From Setophaga petechia (lineage: Eukaryota > Chordata > Aves > Passeriformes > Parulidae), in contig JANCRA010000017.1 of assembly GCA_024362935.1 (NCBI GenBank), positions 18,255,001-18,319,000 on the forward strand: a DNA stretch of 64,000 nucleotides. The letters run 5' to 3'. Below are positions 1-13,446 of this stretch, piece by piece (the first letter of the stretch is position 1; each line of letters begins with the position of its first letter). The position numbers and the translations under genes were made by a program. The notes under the pieces were generated by a model that was given only the letters and a program-made list of their open reading frames with translations, did no database searches and was not told where the DNA came from.

Positions 1-2489
1 ATAATTTAAAATGGGGAAGAAAAAGTGTTGAACCCTGTTTGTATATTGCTTAAGAGGGTAAATTAATGGGATAAATATTAATTCTGAAATATTCGCTGTG
101 CTTTACTAATTGTGACAGCAAACATAATGCAGGGATTTTGGACATTTCAGTGTCACATAGAGATGTGAGGACATGCTTGGAGATACTCTGCAGGCCAAAG
201 TGAATGGTAAGAGAGATAATTAAAGATGCTTTAATAGCTTTTCAAAGTTGCTAAGATACTGTCAGGTAGTGTAGCACATCTTGGACAGCCACAATATCCA
301 AGACTATGTTCTAAATATTCATTTCCTGTAGCTTTGCTTTCATTTTGCCTTCCCTTTCTTTTGCCTTTCCTTTCCTTTTCCTTTTTTATTTTTTTTTAAC
401 TTCCCTGGTAATTGCAAACCTCTTCAGATAAAACATCCCCCTCTGACAGGAAGAAATATTTATGTTTGGGATTCACTACATTCACTTGGCAATGAAGGAG
501 TTTTTTACAGCTTTTCTGGCTAATAAAAAGCCACACAAATATAAAGACTAAATTATCTGCAAAAACATGACTTGCAGCAAGGCAGGCAGCTGGGATGATG
601 TATGTTCACCACTTCCCATACAGTAGGGAAAGTTCCAGGAGATGGAGCCTTCTGTGACTCCCATACCTGGGTTTTTATGGCAGCAGAGCCCCTCAGTTCT
701 GCAGCTGTGTAATTGAAAAAAAACAAAACAAAACAACAAAACATTGAGGGTGTTTGCATTAGACACAAATGAGAAGATGGAATAATGGGAACTAAAGCAG
801 CTTTGCAGATGTGACATAAAAATAATAATCTCAAATAAACAGTTCTGAGCTCTCTACCTGCCTGGAGCTTCTGCAACAGAGCAGTTTAAGAGGGAATCAG
901 CTAATATAATAATAGAACATGCTAATATATATAATAACAGTGGGTATTGAATAATTTAGATTTACTTTAATCCTCACAACGATAGTATTCAGACACAAAA
1001 AGACATCACCTCATCAGTGAGTTAAGATCTGCCAGCAAACATTCCTCAAAATTCAAAGCTGAAATACCTATAAATATTGGAAAATCACTTCAGCTCTGAT
1101 TGCCTTAGCACAAAGCTGGATGGAAAGATTCTCTCCAGCCTTGCCTTGGATGTCCATTTCTTGCCATGGAGATGCATTTCAATCCCACACTTAGCAGTGA
1201 CTGATTCTTTGGAAAGAGAATGACAAATGCCTGCTGAACTTTTCTCTGAAAACTTAACACCCAAGATCAAAGACTAATTCAATTAATTCTAATCTCTAAA
1301 GTTATTAGATCTGGGGGCTTTATTATTAATATTTTTTAGGCTTTTAATCCTTTATACAATGCCTTATGCAGGCACATAATATCCCAAATGATTATCACCA
1401 TGTTGCAAATTCTAATAAATTTTTATCTGGCACAAATCATATATAAAGCTGTCAGTTTAGCTCCTTCTCTGTAGAAAAGAAATGGAAAATCCTGCACATG
1501 ATGGAAACAAGGGGTGATAAGGAATACAGATATCAGTGCACTCTTTGCAGCTGATCATTTATTCAGAGATCAGAAATTGTTTCCAAGCAGACACGGGGCA
1601 TTTCTTGGCACTGAACATGATCCCCTCTCAAGCAACTTGGTGTAAAAAAAGGGATTTAAAGCATCCCAAGGACTGTGAAATGCAAAAATAACTCTGAGCT
1701 GCCTTTTCTCTCTACTTGTCTGGAGTCATGAGAGGCAAGCCCTGACCCCACAGAAGTCAACAGAATTTCTGTCATTGCTGGTAGCAGGACCAAGCTTTAT
1801 CACTGTTTTTATTAATAATTCATTCTTTAGAATGACTTCATGAGTATTTTGACAGTGGCTTTGATTTTTCCATTGAAGTGAAAAGATGATAAAAGGTTTG
1901 GAGGATGTTACCAGCTCTGATATCAGGGTAAAACTGAGGAAAAAAATCAGACCTTCTCTGACTAGCTACTAGCTCAATTCCACTTGAACTTTTAATTAAA
2001 ACAGTGTTAGAAAAAGAGAAAGACATAATGAAAACTTCTGGTATATGCAGAAAAAGAAAGCATTTACACAAGTGTCAGAGACTGACCCAGAAGAACCATG
2101 ATTAAGGTTTGTAATTAAAGCTCATGATATCATAACCCTTCCTACCTGAGATGCTCTAAGACAGCACTCTGAGAGTGGCCAGTTGAATGAAATGGAATCT
2201 CATGACATTTGCATGAAACACACTTGCATATAATATAAAATATGATACTAATGTGTTACTAATAAAGGTAGGTGATCATCTACTCATTCCTCAAGTTCTG
2301 CACAGCCATTTTGCACCTTTTTAGCAAAAATTCTCCCATGTCCTCTGAACTCTCTCAGCTGGGAGTGTTTGTGCCCTTCCTCAGCCAAGTCAAGGCAGAT
2401 CACAGCAATGCTGGGCACATCTCAGCTAATTTTAATGCAGCCTGCACAGATTAATTTTTCCAGCCCTGATTTTGTAGCATGAAATGTTG
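1..2489. other. Non-coding AT-rich sequence, no gene seen
   Basis: All frames are short and frequently stopped. Two overlapping minus-strand ORFs at 548-876 lie in different frames over the same bases, which argues for chance. The block holds a pyrimidine-rich tract at about 345-398 with few purines, and an A-rich (AAAAC-like) tract at about 716-742. I recognise no transposon, RNA gene or exon here. Confidence 0.6.
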
Positions 2490-2707
2490 TGAGGGCCTGG
2501 CACAGGTGCCCAGAGCAGCTGTGGCTGCCCCTGGATCCCTGGCAGTGCCCAGGGCCAGGCTTGGAGCACCTGGGGCAGGGGAAGGTGTCCCTGCCATGGC
2601 AGGACTGGCTCTGGGTGGGCTTTAAGGTCCCTCCCAACCCCAACCACTCTGCGATTTCAGTGATGATTTCTGTGATTTCTGTGATGATTTCTGTTATTTC
2701 TGTGAGC
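2490..2707 (+). mobile_element. CR1: CR1 LINE 3' end (5'-truncated)
   Basis: The order of landmarks matches the avian CR1 3' region on the plus strand: a GAGGGCCTGGCACAGGTGCC block, GCCCAGAGCAGCTGTGG, a CAGTGCCCAGGGCCAGGCTTGG block, GGTGTCCCTGCC, CATGGCAGG, then TTTAAGGTCCCTCCCAACCC. It ends in repeated GATTTCTGT-like octamers at about 2655-2706, the CR1-type 3' terminal microsatellite. Only the last ~220 bp survive, so the copy is 5'-truncated with no reverse transcriptase sequence. ORFs across it are accidental. Family assignment is from known CR1 structure; the subfamily is not determined. Confidence 0.9.
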
Positions 2708-3130
2708 TGACACCCCAGGGCTGTGCCATGTTGAGCTCTCTGCACTCCCACAATCAGTGCTGCCAGTCCTGGCAGTTCTTACACCACCACAGAGAATAAA
2801 ACATGGGGCAATTCACACTTCTGTGCCTATTTGCCTGTCAGGGCTCAATCCTGAGCCCTCAACACAGTAATTCCCCTTGTGACATTGTTCTGGTAGTTGC
2901 AAAACACAGCATTATTCCATTATTGAGTGAAATGGATTGACCTGGATACAAAGAAAACCCTTTCCAGTTGACAGTGTCTCAATGCAATAAAAATCTGTCA
3001 GAGGTTGTTTCTAGTGAAACTGGAAACCAATCAGCTGCTGATTTTTCAGAGTACAAGATCAATTCATGCAACAAGCTCACTCACTTCCTGCATTTGCAAA
3101 GAAAAGAGCCCAAGGCTGGAAGATGTACCT

Positions 3131-3203
3131 TGAGTTGGGAGTTGGATGCTGATGATCCTGGTGGGTCCCTTCCAAGCCAGAATATTCTGTGATTCTGATT
3201 CTG
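3131..3203 (+). mobile_element. CR1: CR1 LINE 3' terminal fragment
   Basis: A short plus-strand match to the extreme CR1 3' end: GTTGGATGCTGATGATCCTG, then GTGGGTCCCTTCCAAGCCAG, then ATATTCTGTGATTCTGATTC. The final repeated ATTCTGTG/ATTCTGAT units are the typical CR1 tail. Only ~73 bp are recognisable. It points the same way as the CR1 piece 420 bp upstream, but is a different subtype (GGGTCCCTTCCAA rather than AAGGTCCCTCCCAA), so I treat it as a separate, probably older insertion. Confidence 0.8.
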
Positions 3204-3288
3204 ACTTGACAAATTTCACAATAATCCTCGTTCTTTCTTTGCTTCAGATTTCTTATTTATAAAGCATCACAAAGAACTTTCAAATTTT

Positions 3289-3372
3289 AGAATTAAAAAT
3301 TACGATTAGAATGAGAGAATTAAAAATTACTATTAGAATTATTAGTATAAGATTTTTTAGAATTATTAGAAT
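3289..3372. repeat. AT-rich imperfect tandem duplication
   Basis: A 27-bp spaced direct repeat is visible: AGAATTAAAAATTAC followed by GATTAGAAT (3289-3313), then AGAATTAAAAATTAC followed by TATTAGAAT (3316-3340). A shorter degenerate copy, AGAATTATTAGAAT, lies at 3359-3372. This is consistent with local slippage in AT-rich DNA. No function is apparent. Confidence 0.7.
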
Positions 3373-5754
3373 ATCACACTAATCAATGATTGTGTTTTAG
3401 ACAATTTGAAATGTACTGAACATCTGTTAAAGAATATCTGACCCCAGTGTATTGATTTTAACATTTTGTCAGTGATGAATCATTCCATCAGACAGATGCT
3501 GTTAAATTGTATTTGGAATATTGCATGCACTGTTAATGGGTGTATGAATGGAGGTTTAGGAATTTTGTTCTTCCATTTCAACTTCACAGTTCATGCTTTA
3601 GATGGATGCTGGAAAGGATTTCTCAGAAATGAGAAGAAACTGATGACAAGTTCTAAACACTGTCACAGACTCTGGACTTGATGTGATGACACACCAATAT
3701 TCTCCTGGAGAGAATACACACTTCAGAATGTTAAAAGTCACTTGCTTCAGCAACATAATGCTGTTGAAAAAAATAACAACCAAACCAACCCAGATGGAAA
3801 CAGTTCATGACCTTATAAACTGGGGGGAAAGATGTGCAGAGCAGTTTGCTGAGGTCTCATCTATACTAAATGAAATCTAAGTGTTAGGAAAGTTTACAAC
3901 TTTTTTCCTTTTATAAAGGAATTTCTTAAGGAAAATTTCAATTGCTCACTTCAGATGAAAAGTGTAAATTATTTTGGAGGCAACAGAGATGACACCAAAC
4001 TCCTCTAAGTCTGCACAAGGATTCAATCACACCCAGACTGACCCAGCTCCTCAGAGGTGTCTGCACAAACTGTGGAGCAGAGCAAGGAATTCCCTCCTCA
4101 CACTCACCTCCAAACTGGGCCGTGACATTGAGATATTATTGCTGCTTCCAAGCTCTTTGAAAGCTGAGCCTTAATGTCCACAGCTTGAGTTGCTCAAGCA
4201 TCCCAGTCTATAAAGTAATTTTGGACAGATTGCTAATTCTCTTTTAATTATGGAAGTAATATAGCAAAGACAAAATTAGAGGCATTTTATTTGGAATGTT
4301 AAATATCGATAATGCTGGAGAATAGAGCAAGGAATTATTGATTAACTGTCAAGGGTGGTTGGTAAATGGTCTGTGTGCTTAATCAATGAGTTAGTGCTCT
4401 GAAGAGAGTGATCCTGAAAGCCCTTAGCCAAGGCTAGAGATTGATAGCCTTCTGTTTTATTTTCAGCTTGCTAAGTATGTGCTGAGCAAAGTATCTTTGT
4501 CATTGGCCCGAAAATAAAACTTGTTTTTGTGGATATATTATGTACTTATAGCTGGCAACAACCATTTCACACTTGCAAATTAAACCAATCCCTGTCGAGT
4601 GACTGAGAGTCATGTTGATTTCAGTGAACCCAGAGAGATCTGGTAAAATGTCAGGATGAGTTTGGTTAAATGTTAACAGAGTTCAAAAGGAGAATAGAAA
4701 ACATCAGTTCCAGTGAATTCCTCAAAGTAATCTGTGTCAGGTTTACTTGAAAGGAGAAAAAGAAAAAAAAAAGAGAAACAGTATTAAAACCCCAGAGAGC
4801 CCTGCACAAACCTGCACAGGTTTTGGCCATTGTGTACCCTGGCACTGAAATTGGAGCATGGAAAACTCCTCTAGAGACCAAGCCCTGCCTAATGGTTCAT
4901 AATATTTAATAAAATAGGAAAACCCTTCTACTCCACTGGATTAAGTATGGCTTGACAAATGAGAACCACAAAGAACTGACCTCCCTCTATTTTCCTCTGC
5001 ATTTAACCAGAATCTCTTCATTAAGCTCAGCACTGTCCAGCATGCCTTTTCCTATTTTCAAAGTCCCTTACATAAATCTCAAGTTTTCTTCAGTTTTCAA
5101 CACCAGCTTCATGCCTGGCCCACAGCACTGTGAGCTGCACCTTGAGCCCAGTAGGGAATTCTGACCACAGCCAGCATTTTCACATCCATAGTGTCAAACA
5201 GAAACAATCCCAAAAGCCCAGGATGAGGTCTCCATGCCTGTTACACTCTCAGTTTCCACATTAGTTCATGCAAATCATTTTGAGGCCTTTTTTAACCAAT
5301 TTACATAATGTGCACCCTGCCTGCCTTTTCCTTTTTACATGGGTTATTTTTATATTCTGTTTGCACAGAGCTTCAGTGATACACAGATAACAGGGAGCCT
5401 GCAATGCCTCCAGCATGCATTTGTGTAGCTTACAAGTACAGAAAATTCCTTGTTCCCCTGGTTACTCTCACCAGAGCTGCATTATAACATAAGAAGAAAG
5501 AATGACAACTTCCTGGCTGTCACCAGTGAACCCAGCTATTAAGCAAAGATTTTGCAAATAGATATTGCTTAACATTTTAATTTTTCCTTTGAAAACAAGT
5601 AGGTAAGGAGAGAACAGCTGTCAGTAAACAGGCAGTCTAAAAGAATTAGAGTCTCTGAAAGAGACATTAAGAGTCTGGGATGTTACATGGTTGACAAAGG
5701 CAACTGGGGAAAGATAATGTTTGTAGAATCATTTGCTTAAGTACACTTTGAGAA
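3373..5754. other. Non-coding unique-looking sequence
   Basis: No recognisable exon, RNA gene or transposon. Short ORFs of 60-75 codons occur on both strands and overlap antisense partners. About 4430-4640 is low in simple repeats and rich in ATTA-type words, so it could be conserved non-coding DNA, but this cannot be judged from one sequence. Confidence 0.55.
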
Positions 5755-6261
5755 ATGAGTGGAACACAGCAAACTGAGATGCTAAACTCAGGCCTTGATT
5801 GTTTCCAGGATCCTGACAGAGCCAAGCACAGTGTAAGACATCTGCTGATGGGCATTGCCCTGATACTCCCTGGCACTCAGAGCTCAGGATGTGAAATTCT
5901 GGTTTTCATGAGCAAGAAACATTTACATATAAATGTGAAGTGTGACAGAGCCTGTTCTGAATTTCAGGAAAGGGCTGAGCCACCTGTGGGAGACTGCAGA
6001 GCTCCAGAGTTTGGTGTTGTCCTTGCCACAAACACATTCACCTTAGCTGGAAAGCCACAGAAATGTGAATATTGCAGATCTGATCCAAATGAAGCCCTCA
6101 CTGCACTGATTCCTGCACAGCACTTCCTCTGTGATGTTTTTGTTACATTTGCCATGTCTGCCCTTCCACTCACAGATTCCTTTCCCCTCCATGGCAGCAA
6201 TGTGGACACAAAGCTGCAGAACATTCCGGAACACAAGCCATGTCTCTGGCACAGTGCATGA
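5755..6261 (+). other. Unassigned 168-codon ORF, probably not a gene
   Basis: An uninterrupted ATG-to-stop frame of 168 codons. It is the longest plus-strand ORF that is not made of tandem repeats. The translation is of mixed composition with several cysteines (near residues 46, 63, 67, 80, 103, 106, 125 and 165). It has no signal peptide, clear membrane segment or motif that I recognise. No acceptable upstream promoter, polyadenylation signal or flanking exon structure is visible. Two antisense ORFs cover its second half (5964-6266 and 6043-6288), suggesting a locally GC-richer, stop-poor stretch. Songbird genes are normally spliced, so a lone 168-codon ORF is weak evidence. I infer chance. 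Confidence 0.15.
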
Positions 6262-9200
6262 GGCATTATTCCACATCACTTGCTGCACCTCAGATCACTT
6301 TACATCATGTCAAACATCCTGAAATTGAAATAATGGTACATGACACAAGACATTTGTTACGTAATGTGATGTGACTGCTAAAATTTCACCAAAAAATATT
6401 CTCCTGATCCATAGACTACTATCAAATCAGACTGGAGTTAATAAATCCAAATTGAATTTGGCACAGGGAGCATGAAAGTAAAACGAGAACAATTTTGTGC
6501 ATGCATTATATACATAATCCTGTACTTAATATAATCATGTTGAGTTGGAGATGAGGATTTTCTTGTTGGAAACTGGCAGGCTTGTGCAGCTAAAAAATGT
6601 GGTTGTTTTATTTATTTGCATACAGATGTAGTAATAGAAATCTCCAATGGATGAGAAATGTTTTCATGCACAGTACTGAAAATAAACTTTGTCATCTTTT
6701 TAATCATCAGGTGTCCTGAAAGGAACACATTTGTGGATCAGGCAAGTTGTTTAGTAAAAACACTCTAGAAATAATTTTTTGGAAAATTTATATAGTGCAA
6801 GCTGTCATTTGTGATGCTCCACAAGTCCTTCCCAGTGGACTCCTTTATATCCTGTCCTGTTACAACCCAATCCATTACATCCATCCATATCTTAATGAGT
6901 GATGCACATTTCCAAACAGCAAGTCCAGACAACTGATATCCCTGGCATGGCACAGAGCTCAGTTCAGATAAATATTAAGGAGACAGCTTTTTTTTTGTGA
7001 AAATGCCCAAATATCCACAAAATCCCTTAAAAATAGCAGAGAACATTAAGTAAATAATTGTATCTGTTTATGCCATCAGTAAAACTCAGAAATCACAGGT
7101 AAGCCCAAACACCACTGACAGAGAACATTTTGAAGCAGTGAATTTAGTGCTCTGTCCTAAAAGAACACCCTCAGATCTATTAACTCGACTGCCTGAAAAC
7201 ATTTTACTTTCAGCCCCAAGTGTTTTCTGGGTTGAAATACCAAATATGTGGTGACTGAGTAAACAGGGTAAAAATCAAGTTGAGTTCAGACAAATTGATG
7301 CAGACAGGAGCACCTTTGAGACAGTGACAGTGTCACAGGAGTGAGAGACACCAGGAGCTGGGAATTCATCGGGTGAAGGACCCAGTGCATCACCCAACAC
7401 ACCACTGCAAAAAACACCTTCTAAAGTAAAAATTACTCACTCTGTCATGAGTTCTCCTTAAGAGTAATTCATCCTCAATTAACAAATTTTCATGCAACTT
7501 CTGTCTTGAAATACTGTCAGATTGAAGTGGCTGTTCTAATAAAAGTGTCTAAAGATTACCCTAAGGAACAGGCAGTGGGAAGAAGTAGTGACAGCTTGGA
7601 GGGTCAGTATGGGCTGCTCTTTTTAGAGGGGAATTCTTTTTACAGGCTGTACTGGCAAATGTTAAACAATGCACAATTGCTACCTTGAACTGGCATTATA
7701 ATTAAAAATAAAATAAAAAATTATCCACCTCGCGACATTATCCTTTGGAAATTAAATGATTCCAGTAGTGATCACAAAGTTTCATTTTTAATAAACTAGC
7801 CATTTATTCTGGTGAACTCAACATATGCAGTGTGAGAGGTTGCTCTCCTTAGTTTAGCAGGACATTTAGTTGTAGTTTAACATCTTCACTGAATATATCT
7901 CACTTGTGATGAAGCCAAAGGGAAAAGCACACAAATAAAATGCTGTCCTTTGTAGCCACAGCCAGCAGTGAGGTAGCAAAAGAAAAATCTCTTTCTGGAA
8001 GGAAAAGCATTTCTACACTGGAGAAAACTGCTGGAAATCAAACAAGATTAACCTGTCTCTCTTCTCTCTCTGTCCTTGTAGTGCACAGGGAGATCTCACT
8101 TCACTGCTGTCCTAAAGCCACAGATGCCAGAATCACACCCATTTCATGGCTACAATCTACACTGCAGAAAGGTGGGCATGGAGAACTGAATTAATTCATC
8201 TTCAAAGCCAATGCAGGACCTACTCTGCTTAAATTACCCCTGAAAACACTTTTTTAGTCTGCTCCTAAGTAGTGCAGAGACGGAGACTCCACTCTTCCCC
8301 CCAGCAATAAATTCTACTCAACGCTTTTTACAACTGGAATTCTTTTCTGGTGTCTGGTCTAAATCTGCCTTGCTGCTTGTTTTAATTCCATTATTCCTTA
8401 TCATGTCCCCAGGAGCAATGGAAAACAAATTATTCCCTTTCTGTTTGAAGCAATTTGGAGGCCCTTGGAGCTCCATCACCATGCCCTCCTCCTCGTTTAG
8501 ATGGAACAATTAAAGCTGAGCCTCCCACCAGCCCTGCCTTGCCTCTCCAGCAGGGCAAAGCACAACTGGCATTGGTGGAATTTAGGATTACAGGTGAAAC
8601 ATAAATTGCTTGTTTAAATGTTTATGTATTTTCCTCCCCTAATATTGAGATTGCTGCCCTTAAGCTGGTATTAACTGCCAATAAATTAAATTCACTAAAA
8701 ATTCCCCAAGTCAAAGGCAGTTTTACCCATGGCATTATCCACATGGAGTCCTTTTAACTCGCCTCTCTGAGCTGCATTTTATTTTTTTTCAAAAGACTTC
8801 TGCAAATTCTGAAGCTCATTTTGCACCTTTATCCTATCAGGGGCCTAATAGCACAATTGCAGGCTTGGCAACAAACCCCAAAATGATCTGTTTGTTTTCC
8901 AAATGAGTTGAAAGAAACAATTGCAATGGAAAACAAGAACAAAAGGGAGAACCTTCTACATTTACACAGGCACTTCATAGTGTCCAAAATATTCCACGTG
9001 CTTGCACACACAGGGGTGCTGTACCTGTAGGTAAGGATCACAGTGGTGCTATAGGTTCTCTGTAAATTAAGTGTTTTCCTGGAATATTCTAAGTGAGCTG
9101 CTGTTGAAGGTTATTTTCCCACTTGGTTGGTCTCACTGTAGCTGCTTCCATGCTTAGAATGAATTTGCATGGTCACAAGTGGCCCAAAAATCATATCAAT

Positions 9201-10179
9201 TATAATTAGACATTTTCAATGTTTCTTATCAACAGTACTGAGTATCACCTATTTTTTTTTTTTTTCTCTCATGAAGAGAAAGAACTGGGGAGAATAATCA
9301 AGAGAGAAAGAGAATTGTTTGTCACATCATTCCCCAGCACTCTGCAGCTCCATGCTGAAGATGTACTTCAATGATTCAGGAGCTGTGAAATTCCAGGCTG
9401 TGATCATCCAGGCTGGGAGGGGAGTGGGGGCTGATTTATGGAGGGAGGTGTTGCTTTTGCTACATATTTTATTTTGACATAATACACAGTTGCCAATGTG
9501 AAAAAAAAAAAATAAATAAAAAATCTTCATATGCTTCTCATTCTGCATCAGAATATGCCATGAAATATCAGCAAGCCAACATTACATAAACTAATAAGTG
9601 ATGCACCACCCACATCTCTTTTCTTGCTGTTGTTGTTAACTCTTGTTTATGATTTAAACCAATAATCACACTAAACACTTGGAAATAAATTAAGCCTTTT
9701 CAGTCTGATTAAATTGGCTGAATGCTTTAACCATGTGACTTTGGCAGCTCTAATCATCCCAGGATAGTCAGGGAGTTAATCATGCAAATGTCTTCAGATA
9801 TTTCCCTTTGCAGAGCTGGGCTTTGGAGCCTGCACTCTTCCAAAGCATCTGAATTCTGCAGTGAGAGCTGCAACTTGAGCCATGCAAAATTCCTAACCAG
9901 GAAAGCATCAGCCTGGTCAAGGAGCACAATTAAAAATTGTTAATAAGGGGAATGAATGCAAGAGCAGCCCTGGAGCAGGTGAGCCCTGGCTGCAGGAGCA
10001 GCAGCTCAGAGCTCTGAGGCAGCCTCAGTCCATCCCAGCTGTTTCTGGGGTTCTTCTTTCTCTGTGCCCACTGCACACGAGGAGATGGATGGTGCTCAGA
10101 AGTGATCCTTGCTCCCTCACTCTGTTTTGGACACTGCACTTCCACTAATGCTGAGACTCATTTACTACTCACAGGAATC
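6262..10179. other. Non-coding AT-rich sequence
   Basis: No gene is supported. It contains a poly-T run at about 9252-9265 and an A-rich run near 9500-9522. A consensus POU octamer, ATGCAAAT, lies at 9782-9789 just after GTTAATC, inside a repeat-free stretch (about 9630-9800). The regulatory role is speculative. Confidence 0.55.
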
Positions 10180-10209
10180 TTTTTTTTTTTTTACTTTTTT
10201 TTTTTTTTC
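10180..10209. repeat. Interrupted poly-T tract
   Basis: Thirteen T, then AC, then a further run of about fourteen T. It is a homopolymer tract with a single interruption. It could be the tail of an old minus-strand retroposed copy, but the flanking sequence is not recognisable as one. Confidence 0.8.
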
Positions 10210-13200
10210 TACTTTCTCCGTGAAGGAAAATTTTAGGATAAGTCAGGGGAGTCATGGGTTCCATCATTCAGTGAAATCCCTATTTTATTTTGATCAGAAT
10301 TTGAACCTTTCCTACCCTATCTTCTTTCCTATCTCTGGATTGATTGAAAAAAGATTGCATCTAGATCCCACATTTTGATATTACAGCTGACCTTCTTTAA
10401 AGCTCTCATTTAACAGAGCAGCTGGAAAAAGACAGAATATGGTCAAAGAAACACCACACTTTCATGAAATTAATTAACCAATTATTTTTTTTTATAATTT
10501 ATCTCTTCTCTACAGAAGCAGATATTTTAAATTCCATTAAAACATGTTACTCTTATTAATAAGATTTAATATATGTGTCTAACTTTATGTACCACCTACT
10601 GGCTGGGTTTATTCCTTGATTAACCCACCCAGACACTGCTAAAACAATTAAGGGTAATGAAAGCACAGTAACTCAGTGCAGAAAATAAGGTCTCAAAAAA
10701 CCTGCAGAAAATATTCCCTGAATTTTAAATTCTGTAATTGTATTGAAAAGCCCAGTTTTAGTTCAGCATTACAAAATGCAGCCAATCAATCAGACCTAAA
10801 ATCAGTAAATTAGTGAAGGAGATTAAAATCTCTCTTAGAGGTAAGACAAGGAAGGATCAAAAATAGAAGTTTTTCAACTGCTGTGTGCCACCAAAAGATG
10901 TCAGTGATATCTCTCATTTTATAAATGCATAACCCTGATTTTGCTTGCCTAAGAAGAGTGGGAGTTATGATTCTGCAACACAACAAAGCAGAAGTGACTT
11001 ATCAGGCTTTTAAGGGCTGGAAACAAATTCCCCAAACAATAAGCAATAGAATTGATTGGATTTATAAGTGACACTACACAGTATTTATTTGGAAAATTTA
11101 AATGAGTTAGCTTGCCGTGCCTGGGAAGAAACACAAGACAAATCTGGGTCTCATAAATGAGTCCCAGAACCAGTTTGTTTCTTCCTCTGCTTTCTTCCCA
11201 CACTCAGGAAGAGCCTTCCTCAATGACATTAAGGTTATGATGGAAAAAATGATTCCTCTGGAAGTCTATAGAGATTTTGTTAATATGCCTTTATGATGTG
11301 ATATTATGACGGCAATTCAATTTCATTGCAGGCCTAATGAGACCCTGTTACAATGTCAAAATGAAAGGAAACTGTATTAATCAAGTTATAGTACCCCGAG
11401 AGAAAGAAAAACCTAAAGAAATTAACCCCATTAAAAACTATTTTAAAACAACATTAAGATTTAGTGAATTCGGAATTGCTTTGCTTTTGTTGGTTTAGTG
11501 CTTCAGGTGGAAGCTAAATTTGGCACTGATTTACAACTCATTAAATATATTGACATCAGGGGAATCAGGGAAAGTTTTAAGGAAATACAAACAGAACAAA
11601 ATTCAGACCGACTGCTGTGGTTATGCAGAGCACTGGGCACAGCCTGATTAGTCCTACAGCTAAAATGTCTTTTCCCTTCAGAGAAACCAGAATTCCTACT
11701 TTTCTCACATAAAAAAGGTGGCAATTTGGCCACTCTCTCAGAATTCAAGTTTTTGTACCTCAGCTCTGATAGAACATTGGAATTTGTACTAAACACTGTA
11801 GAATTAAATTCCCAAAATTACGAAAGAGAAACAAATTGGAGTGGAGAATTCTCACTGATCTTATTAGAAGCAAAGATGCAATTGGCAGCAATGAAGAGCA
11901 AGGGCATACCCTGAGGACAAGAGGAATCTTGGTTATGTCCCAAGCTGTCAAAACAAAGCTCTCTGAGGCTGAAGAGAGAAGCCACAGCTGATAAACACCT
12001 TTTGTAGCAGCACCTTTGAAATCCCCTCTCAGGGAGATTAAGTCAGAGTTATTAAAACAGTTTAAGTCTAAACATGGCTGTATTAAAAAAGTTAAAATAA
12101 ACAAACAAAAGCCTGGATGTATTGACTTTGTTTTAAAATCAGATTTTTGTCAACACAGACCTTTTAATGTGCATTCTTTGAATTTTGCATCAAGGATGTT
12201 TTTCCTTTCCAAGCTATTGTTTCTTATTAGGTGCAGAAGTTTGAGCTGCAATATTAATGAGAATTTGACAAGGATTCCATCTAAAATGTGCCACTGTCAT
12301 TTCCCAAACCATTTGTTAGTGGCAATGTAAAGTTCTGCTCTCTTTAAAATCTGCCACCCACCTGAACAGGTCATGGAATTCCCAGTGCAACAGGCAGGGT
12401 GAGACTGAAATATGGAATATTTTATAGAACAGGAACATTCCAATTTTCAGCAAGGTGCTTGTAAGAACTAGCTCAGCAAAATCTTAGCAGCAGACATTTT
12501 GGACATGTACCAAAATATTGGAACAAGTCAAATCCTGTTCCTCATTTCTGCAAACACTGATATTTACATGGCACCACCAAGAAAGATTTGCAAACTCATG
12601 AGATTTCCATTGATTTCTGGTCCTGTTACTGTCAGACATGCAGAGATGGCACTTTGTCATTGCAGTATTGAAGAAAATTGAGGGCAGGAAAATATAAACT
12701 CCTTCTGAACCCAAAATATAGGTTCTATTTTTGCTTCTTTTTTCCTGATATACACAAACACACATACCACACATGCACAGAAAATCTCTTTGAAGGTAGT
12801 TGGCACATAATAAATATCTTTGTTTTCAGCTGTCGACAGCAAAACTTGAATCAAAATCTGTTTTGAACAGCATTATTTAGTACATAAAATTCAATATTGG
12901 CACCAAATGTTCTATTTCTTCAGAATTTGCATTTTCAATTTTATGATATTTATATTTTTCTTTTGGCAAAGTGCTTAGGAAAGCATACCTCAAAAGGCTG
13001 GATTTTTCCTTTTTCTAGGTTTGTGTTTGTAGCAAAAAATTCAAAGGCAAAGCTCAGGTCATATTCCCAAAGTCAGACCTGATGGTTTCATTCCCTACCA
13101 CAGAAATATAATGTCTTTTGTATTAATCATCCTTATCTCCTGATCTAGCAGCAGAGATAAACAGAACATTTCAACAATACTGTTCTGCTGAACCTGCAGC

Positions 13201-13446
13201 CAAATGGATCAAGGAACTGATAGGAAGCTTCTCCTACATACAAAAACCTGAATATTCCTGTCATGGCTGTTGGCTCTTTCTTGTCCATCTACTTTCACCT
13301 CAAGAAATAAAGTTGTTTCATCTAAAGAACTAAAGATTTTAATCTAAAATAGAAAGGTTTTGATAGCCTTAGACCAAGAGTCATCTAGGCTAAGATTTAT
13401 TTTGATTTGTTTTCAGACATGCAAGAGAATGCTTGTTGTAAGTTTC
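10210..13446. other. Non-coding AT-rich sequence
   Basis: Short ORFs of 60-115 codons on both strands overlap each other and show no family features. About 11,240-11,420 is free of simple repeats and has a CpG-containing GACGGCAATTC word, so it could be constrained, but that is inference only. No RNA gene or transposon was recognised. Confidence 0.55.
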
